Positions 34,375 through 39,120 of a stretch of DNA of 39,120 bases are shown here, in pieces. How positions within the stretch are numbered: position 1 is the first letter of the stretch; every line of letters starts with the position of its first letter. A program made the position numbers and the translations under genes. The notes below the pieces were generated by a model. The model was not told where the DNA came from. It did no database searches and saw nothing but the letters and a program-made list of their open reading frames with translations. Source of the DNA: Sandarakinorhabdus cyanobacteriorum (GTDB taxonomy: Bacteria > Pseudomonadota > Alphaproteobacteria > Sphingomonadales > Sphingomonadaceae); assembly GCF_002251755.1 (NCBI RefSeq), contig NZ_NOXT01000082.1, positions 1 through 39,120 on the forward strand, given 5' to 3'.

Positions 34375-35906
34375 CAGGCAAGCCCCGGCGGCAGGCGGCC
34401 GATCACCGGGCCCATCGCCTGTTCATAGGTATGGGCCAACTTCAGGCAGGCCAATTCGGCGCCGCGCCGGCCAATGATCTGGATGCCGGCGGGCAGCCCA
34501 CTGCCAGAAAATCCTGCGGGTGCCGCCAAGGCTGGCAACCCGGTCATGGTGACAAGGAAATTGCCCAGCATCCATTCATGGTAGGTCCGCATGGTCTGCC
34601 CATTGATTGCGGTCGGCCACAATTGCTCCACCGGAAAGGGGAAGATCTGCACCGCAGGCGCGATCAGGAAATCGAAGCGGCCGAAAAGGGCGTCCATGGT
34701 GCGGGTAAAGGTGGTGCGCACCACGGAAGCCTGGGTGACCTGCATGGCGGTGAGGTTGCGGCCATTGTCCACCTCCCAGCGCGCTTGCGGGCCCAACAGG
34801 TCGCGATTGGCCGGATTGTCGGCCAGCGGCTGCAGCGACGGCGCATAATTCCAGCTGCGCAACAGCTGAACGGCCTGCCAGACGCGCTCCAGGTCGAAAT
34901 CCACCTTCGCCTCGTCTACGGTGCAGCCCATTGCCCGGAAGGTCGCCAACGTGCTGCTGCACAGCGCCAGAACGCCGGGATCATGCGGCACGCGGCCACT
35001 CCAATCCCCCAGCCAGCCGATGCGCAGTCCCTTGGGATCGGTATCCAGCGGCCCGCGGAAGGCGGCGGTATCGATATCGAGCGACTGTGGCGACTGCGGG
35101 TGCCGCCCGGCCTGCACCGACAGCAGCAAGCCCAGATCCTGCACGGTGCGCGCCATCGGGCCGAGCACGCCCATGCGCGAAATCCACTGGTCGGGTCCTT
35201 CCTGCGGCACCACGCCGATGCCCGTCCTGAATCCGAAGACATGGTTCCACGCCGCCGGGTTGCGCAAGGACCCGCCAAAATCACCCCCATCGGCCAGCGG
35301 CACCATGCGGGTCGCCAGCGCCACCGCAGCGCCGCCACTGCTGCCGCCAGCCGATCGAGTGGGGTCCCAGGCGTTGCGGGTGGGGCCATAGACCCGGTTG
35401 ATGGTGTGCGAACCCAGCCCGAATTCCGGTGCATTGGTCTTGCCGATGAAGATGGCGCCGGCGGCGCGCAGCCGCTGCACCATGATGCCCTCGCTGCCGG
35501 GCACCCGATCCTTGTGGATCAGGGAGCCATTGGTGGACCGGATCCCGATCACCTCGGCCAGGTCCTTCACTGCCCACGGCAAGCCAAACAACGGCCCCGG
35601 TTTCTCACCCGCCGCCAGCCGCGCATCCATGGACCGGGATTGGGCCAACAAACTGTCGCCGTCCTGCAGCGCCACGACGGCATTGTGCGCCGGATTCTGC
35701 GCCGCGATCTGCGCCAGCACGGCACGCATCACCTCTGCCGCGCTGGCCTTGCGGGCGGCAATCAGCGCCGCCAGCGCGCGACCCGGCATGGCCAGCAATG
35801 GATCAAGCGATGGACGCGGCTGCGCAACGCTGGGCGCGGCGGCCAACGCACCCAGCGCGCCGGCCTGCGCCATGAACTGCCTGCGTGTTGTTTCAACCAT
35901 CCCCAT
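34374..35906 (-). CDS. Tat-exported amidase (amidase signature family)
   Basis: A 510-residue amidase hydrolysing a carboxamide. The Ser-cisSer-Lys triad is visible: Lys114 (WAVKDLAEV), Ser189 (SAGGSSGG) and Ser213 (GGDFGGSLRNPA), with spacing of 75 and 24 residues as in known family members. The N-terminus MVETTRRQFMAQAGALGALAAAPSVAQ is a typical Tat signal, so it acts in the periplasm. AGGGGGG precedes the ATG at 35906; an alternative ATG is at 35900. It is fused translationally to madL, so its product is plausibly malonate, from malonamate or a similar amide (inference). Malonamidase E2 of Bradyrhizobium belongs to this family. Confidence 0.9.
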   Translation of the reverse strand: MGMVETTRRQFMAQAGALGALAAAPSVAQPRPSLDPLLAMPGRALAALIAARKASAAEVMRAVLAQIAAQNPAHNAVVALQDGDSLLAQSRSMDARLAAGEKPGPLFGLPWAVKDLAEVIGIRSTNGSLIHKDRVPGSEGIMVQRLRAAGAIFIGKTNAPEFGLGSHTINRVYGPTRNAWDPTRSAGGSSGGAAVALATRMVPLADGGDFGGSLRNPAAWNHVFGFRTGIGVVPQEGPDQWISRMGVLGPMARTVQDLGLLLSVQAGRHPQSPQSLDIDTAAFRGPLDTDPKGLRIGWLGDWSGRVPHDPGVLALCSSTLATFRAMGCTVDEAKVDFDLERVWQAVQLLRSWNYAPSLQPLADNPANRDLLGPQARWEVDNGRNLTAMQVTQASVVRTTFTRTMDALFGRFDFLIAPAVQIFPFPVEQLWPTAINGQTMRTYHEWMLGNFLVTMTGLPALAAPAGFSGSGLPAGIQIIGRRGAELACLKLAHTYEQAMGPVIGRLPPGLA

Positions 35907-35930
35907 GGTGACGCCCCCCTGCGCCACCAA

Positions 35931-35964
35931 CTTTGCGCAGCAAAGGCCGCCGGCGCAAGCGCCG
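35931..35964. repeat. Two adjacent hairpins upstream of the amidase gene
   Basis: In the 62-bp gap after the LLM gene are two inverted repeats: CGGCGC-aa-GCGCCG (35951-35964) and CTTTGC-gca-GCAAAG (35931-35945). On the minus-strand transcript they would fold one after the other just before the amidase ribosome binding site. They may act as a terminator or attenuator, or set relative expression within an operon. Confidence 0.45.
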
Positions 35965-35968
35965 CCGC

Positions 35969-37039
35969 TTACATCACCAGCGGGCCGTGCTTCAGCTTGG
36001 GCAGGACATGGCGGCTGAACAGGTCGGCTTCGCGGGCGTGGGGGTAGCCGGAGAGGATGAAGGCTTCCATGCCGGCGGCCTGGTAGGCCTGCAGCTTGGC
36101 GACGATCTGATCGGGATCGCCGACCAGGGCGGCGCCGCAGCCGGAGCGGGCGCGGCCGATGCCGGTCCACAGATTGTCTTCGACATAGCCGTCCGACGCC
36201 TTGTCGCGCAGCTCGGCCTGGCGCTGCACGCCGACGGACTGGCTGTCCAGCGACTTGGCGCGGATGGCGTCGCCGGTGGCGGCGTCGAGCTTGGAGAGGA
36301 GATGATCGGCCGCCGCGCGGGCTTCGGCCTCGGTCTCGCGCACGATGACGTGGACGCGGTAGCCGAACTTCAGCGTGCGGCCGCGCCTGGCGGCACGGGC
36401 GGTCATGTCGGCGACGACCTCCTTCACCTTGTCCATCGTGTCGGGCCACATGAGGTAAACGTCAGCGGCTTCGGCGGCAGCCTCGCGGGCGTCTTCAGAC
36501 AGGCCACCGAAATAGAGCGGCGGACATTTGCCGGAGACGGTCTTCACGTTGGGCGGCGGCAGCTTGATGTTGTAATGCTCGCCCTGCCAGTCCAGCGCTT
36601 CGCCGTTCAGCAGGGTTTTCAAGATCTTCATCACCTCGACCGTGCGGTCATAGCGCGGCTTGGAGGCCAGCACCTCGCCCGGCATTTCGGACGAGATGAT
36701 GTTGACGGTCAAACGCCCGCCAAGGATCTGGTCCAGCGTGGCGATGGCGCGGGCCAGCTGCGGCGGCCAGGTTTCGCCGACACGCACGGCCATCAGCAGC
36801 TTGATGCGACGGGTGAGCGCGGCGATGGCGCCGGCAAACATCTGGGTGTCGATGCCGAGCTGATAGCCCGAGGGCAGCAGGATATTGTCAAAACCGCCTT
36901 TTTCGGCGGTCATCACGATGTTGCGGCAATGTTCCCAGCTCGAGCGCAGCGCCGGATCGGGCACGCCCAGAAATTCATAATCATCGTCGCACAGCGCCGA
37001 AAACCAGGCGATTTCAGGCCCGTTGGAAGCAGTCGTCAC
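35969..37039 (-). CDS. LLM class flavin-dependent oxidoreductase
   Basis: A 356-residue bacterial luciferase-like monooxygenase of the alkanesulfonate monooxygenase (SsuD) group. Features are IAWFSALCDDDYEFLGV, GFDNILLPSGYQLGIDTQMFAGAIAALTRRIKLLMAVRVGETWPPQLARAIATLDQILGGRLTVNIISSEMPGE, and PPLYFGGLSEDAREAAAEAADVYLMW, plus the ending GDPDQIVAKLQAYQAAGMEAFILSGYPH. SsuD-type enzymes use FMNH2 and O2 to cleave C-S bonds; no flavin reductase or sulfonate transporter is adjacent. The GTG at 37039 overlaps the aldo/keto reductase stop (GTGA) and gives the family-typical N-terminus, so the two are translationally coupled. Confidence 0.92.
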   Translation of the reverse strand: MTTASNGPEIAWFSALCDDDYEFLGVPDPALRSSWEHCRNIVMTAEKGGFDNILLPSGYQLGIDTQMFAGAIAALTRRIKLLMAVRVGETWPPQLARAIATLDQILGGRLTVNIISSEMPGEVLASKPRYDRTVEVMKILKTLLNGEALDWQGEHYNIKLPPPNVKTVSGKCPPLYFGGLSEDAREAAAEAADVYLMWPDTMDKVKEVVADMTARAARRGRTLKFGYRVHVIVRETEAEARAAADHLLSKLDAATGDAIRAKSLDSQSVGVQRQAELRDKASDGYVEDNLWTGIGRARSGCGAALVGDPDQIVAKLQAYQAAGMEAFILSGYPHAREADLFSRHVLPKLKHGPLVM

Positions 37040-37971
37040 GGCAGATTTTCCCCAAGCGAAGCGACCAGAATGGCGTACCATTCGGCGCGCGTGAAACTCA
37101 CGTTGAAGGCATCGGCCGCCTCCGCGATGCGGGCCGGGTTCTGGCTGCCCACGATCGGCGTGATGCCGGCGGGATGGGCCAGGACCCAGGCATAGGCGGT
37201 GGCAGCGATGCCGACGCCGAACTTCTGGCCGTGTGCGCTGAGCGCCGCCTTGACGCGGATCAAACGCTCGTCTTCCGCTTGTCTGCGGCCCGGGCGCGGA
37301 TCGCCGTCACCCAGCCGGCCCTGGCCCAGCGGCGACCAGCCGAGCACGGCAAGGCCATGCTTCATCGCCCAATCCAGCGTGCCATCGAACAAGGGCGCAA
37401 GCGCCAGCGGCGAAAATTCCGGCTGGGTGGAGACCAGCGGCGCCTTCAGATGTTTCTTCAGCGCACTCGATTGCGCCACGGTGAAGTTGGAGACGCCGAC
37501 CGCGCCGATCTTGCCGGCGGCAACCAGCCCGTCGAGCGTGGCGGCCACCTCGGCCCAATGGGTCAGCATGTCGGGCCGGTGGATCTGCCACAGGTCGATG
37601 CGCTCCACCCCCAGCCGGCTCAGCGAGGCATCGACGGCTTCGACCAGATATTCGGGTGACGAGTCATAGGGCACGCCCATGCGGATGCCGCCCTTGGAGG
37701 CGAGCACGATCTGCGCGCGCAAGGCCGGCGCTGCCTTGAACACCCGGCCCAGCAAGGCTTCGGAGGCGCCGAACGGCTCGTCGTTGTCGGGGCCGTAAAT
37801 ATCGGCGGTATCAAAGAAATTGATGCCGGCGGCGAGCGCCGCCTCGCAGCGGGCCTGGGCTGCGGCCACATCATCGCCAGCAAAGCGCCACATGCCCCAG
37901 GCCAGCGGCGAAACCAGAAATTCGGACTTGCCCAACGGGCGGCGATTGGGGCTTAGGGTGATCTGCGACAT
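37036..37971 (-). CDS. Aldo/keto reductase
   Basis: NAD(P)H-dependent carbonyl reductase of the AKR superfamily, 311 residues (TIM barrel). The catalytic tetrad is Asp54 and Tyr59 (FFDTADIYG), Lys93 (LASKGG) and His131 (WQIHRPD). GVSNFT and the cofactor loop PIVGSQNPARIAEA are present. It is similar in type to E. coli YdhF-like reductases. The ATG at 37971 has no ribosome binding site; TATCAA lies 6 nt upstream, suggesting a leaderless mRNA. It heads a minus-strand series with the LLM oxidoreductase and possibly the amidase-MadLM genes, and diverges from the Gfo/Idh/MocA gene. Confidence 0.92.
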   Translation of the reverse strand: MSQITLSPNRRPLGKSEFLVSPLAWGMWRFAGDDVAAAQARCEAALAAGINFFDTADIYGPDNDEPFGASEALLGRVFKAAPALRAQIVLASKGGIRMGVPYDSSPEYLVEAVDASLSRLGVERIDLWQIHRPDMLTHWAEVAATLDGLVAAGKIGAVGVSNFTVAQSSALKKHLKAPLVSTQPEFSPLALAPLFDGTLDWAMKHGLAVLGWSPLGQGRLGDGDPRPGRRQAEDERLIRVKAALSAHGQKFGVGIAATAYAWVLAHPAGITPIVGSQNPARIAEAADAFNVSFTRAEWYAILVASLGENLP

Positions 37972-37977
37972 ATTGGC

Positions 37978-37983
37978 TTGATA
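37978..37983 (-). promoter_or_regulatory. -10-like box 6 nt before the aldo/keto reductase ATG
   Basis: TATCAA on the minus strand, 6 nt from the start codon, with no ribosome binding site between. No good -35 box is seen 16-18 nt upstream, where the sequence is inside the divergent gene. Confidence 0.25.
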
Positions 37984-38000
37984 GACTGAAGGACGGGCAA

Positions 38001-39120
38001 ATGGGAAGCACCGATACGATCCGCTGGGGCATCGTTGGCACCGGCATGATGGCGCTGGAGCATGTTGCCAACATCCAGCTTTTGGGCGGCGGCACCATCA
38101 CCGCCATCGCCGATCCGGTGCCGGCCTGCCTTGACCGGGCCGAAAAGGCCATTGGCCATGCGGTGGCCCGCTTCCCCGATGCCGCTGCGCTGGCCGCATC
38201 CGGCCTGTGCGACGCGGTGGTTGTTGCTTCCCCCAATTTCACCCACCGCGCCGTGCTGGGGCCGCTGATGGATGCCGGCCTGCACATCCTGTGCGAAAAG
38301 CCGCTGGCCACGACGCTTGATGATGCCAAGGCCGTCGCCGCCGCCGTGAAGGGTTACGACAAGAGCTTCTGGACCGCGATGGAATATCGCTTCATGCCGC
38401 CGGTGTCCGAATTCGTGCGCCACGTGCATGACGGCAAGGTGGGCAAGCTCCAGATGCTCTCCATCCGCGAGCATCGCTTCCCCTTCCTGGTGAAGGTGGG
38501 CGACTGGAACCGGTTTTCGGTCAACACCGGCGGCACCATGGTCGAAAAATGCTGCCATTTCTTTGATCTGATGCGCCACATCGTGCAGGCCGAGCCGGTG
38601 CGGGTCTATTGCAGCGGCAATATGGACGTGAACCACCGCGACGAACGCTATGACGGCAAGACGCCCGACATCATCGACAACAGTTATACGGTGGTGGATT
38701 TCGCCAACGGCGTGCGCGCCATGCTCGATCTGTGCATGTTCGCCGATGGCGCCGAACAGCAGGAGGAAATCCTCGCCACCGGGGATCAGGCGCGGCTTGA
38801 TGTGTTGATCCCGGCTGGCGACATCATCCACAGCCCCCGCGTCGGTTTCATGAACCCCAAGCAGGCCACGCGCTGGCATGTCGAAACCCCGGCCGATGCG
38901 CTGGCGGCCGGCCAGCATCATGGCTCCACCTTCTTCCAGCACCGCCATTTCGCCGCTGCGGTGCGTGGGGAAGGCCCGGTGATCGTGAGCGCCGATGATG
39001 GCATGCGGGCGGTTGCCATCGGGCTGGCGGCCGAAATTTCCGCCCGCGAGCACCGGGTGGTGACGATGGCCGAACTGGGCCTGATTGTGTTGAAAAACCC
39101 GGCGCTGAGACAGGCGCTGG
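38001..39120 (+). CDS. Gfo/Idh/MocA family oxidoreductase, cut by window end
   Basis: NAD(P)-dependent dehydrogenase; 373 codons are present and the frame is still open at the last base, so the 3' end is missing. It has the Rossmann motif GIVGTGMMA (10-18), ITAIADP, the family hallmark Glu99-Lys100-Pro101 in LCEKPLATT, and the C-terminal domain pattern NTGGTMVEKCCHFFDLMRHI holding the catalytic-region His and Asp. Relatives act on inositols, sugars or their derivatives. GAAGGA lies 7-10 nt before the ATG. It diverges from the aldo/keto reductase with a 29-bp gap; a shared sugar- or polyol-related role is possible. Confidence 0.92.
   Translation, partial: MGSTDTIRWGIVGTGMMALEHVANIQLLGGGTITAIADPVPACLDRAEKAIGHAVARFPDAAALAASGLCDAVVVASPNFTHRAVLGPLMDAGLHILCEKPLATTLDDAKAVAAAVKGYDKSFWTAMEYRFMPPVSEFVRHVHDGKVGKLQMLSIREHRFPFLVKVGDWNRFSVNTGGTMVEKCCHFFDLMRHIVQAEPVRVYCSGNMDVNHRDERYDGKTPDIIDNSYTVVDFANGVRAMLDLCMFADGAEQQEEILATGDQARLDVLIPAGDIIHSPRVGFMNPKQATRWHVETPADALAAGQHHGSTFFQHRHFAAAVRGEGPVIVSADDGMRAVAIGLAAEISAREHRVVTMAELGLIVLKNPALRQAL

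Noticed and set aside
34197-36047. 616-codon open frame antisense to the amidase and madL
   Set aside because: Low-complexity His/Gln/Arg-rich translation, no start context, and three well-supported genes opposite.
37953-39053. Long minus-strand frame over the Gfo/Idh/MocA gene
   Set aside because: The plus-strand oxidoreductase has its Rossmann and EKP motifs and a ribosome binding site; the minus frame is a shadow.
1-39120. CRISPR array, prophage or insertion sequence
   Set aside because: No regularly spaced repeats, no cas, integrase, transposase or phage structural genes were seen on either strand.

Overview
The window is GC-rich, densely packed chromosomal DNA that reads as an alphaproteobacterium, most likely from the order Sphingomonadales. 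I infer this from the codon style, the gene families (TolC, alginate-export-type porin, membrane-anchored LytTR and AraC regulators, a YggT-FolD-MarC run, DUF2141, a carotenoid oxygenase) and a tRNA-Gly(CCC). No phage, transposase, integrase, rRNA or CRISPR array is visible. About 40 genes are supported, and no stretch over 300 bases lacks a gene.

Layout. 1-2.0 kb: a beta-helix-like repeat protein broken by a frameshift in a run of eight T. 2.0-9.3 kb: thrS, a secreted S9 peptidase, two exported c-type cytochromes and a TolC-type outer membrane protein. 9.3-14.2 kb: a carotenoid oxygenase with a DUF2141 partner, a membrane LytTR regulator (frameshifted), a membrane AraC regulator (in-frame TAG) and a fatty-acid hydroxylase. 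14.2-19.0 kb: argB, a DUF3052 protein, 3-hydroxyacyl-CoA dehydrogenase with a coupled small protein, and an SDR coupled to a porin. 19.0-25.3 kb: a GFA protein and an F420-reductase-like NADP enzyme divergent from a LysR regulator, an acyl-CoA synthetase, a tightly overlapped yggT-folD-marC-SDR unit, and tRNA-Gly(CCC).

25.3-33.2 kb: a small membrane protein, an unidentified protein, a PLP aminotransferase, then an AT-richer pocket holding an Imm11-like immunity protein and a possibly truncated small ORF beside a cluster of inverted repeats; next an S41 peptidase with its AraC-type regulator, and a translationally coupled nitronate monooxygenase and enoyl-CoA hydratase. 33.2-39.1 kb: a minus-strand series of aldo/keto reductase, LLM flavin oxidoreductase, Tat-exported amidase, MadL and MadM, with a divergent Gfo/Idh/MocA oxidoreductase that runs off the end.

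Functional themes. Fatty-acid/acyl-CoA genes recur (acyl-CoA synthetase, 3-hydroxyacyl-CoA dehydrogenase, enoyl-CoA hydratase, fatty-acid hydroxylase). The most coherent candidate system is the amidase-MadL-MadM cassette, which could release malonate from an amide outside the cytoplasm and then import it. Gene packing is extreme: many ATGA/GTGA overlaps, four convergent pairs sharing a four-base double stop (YTAR), and several starts lacking a Shine-Dalgarno but sitting 6 nt after a -10-like box, which suggests leaderless mRNAs. Three genes carry a single inactivating change, which could be real decay, phase variation or sequence error.
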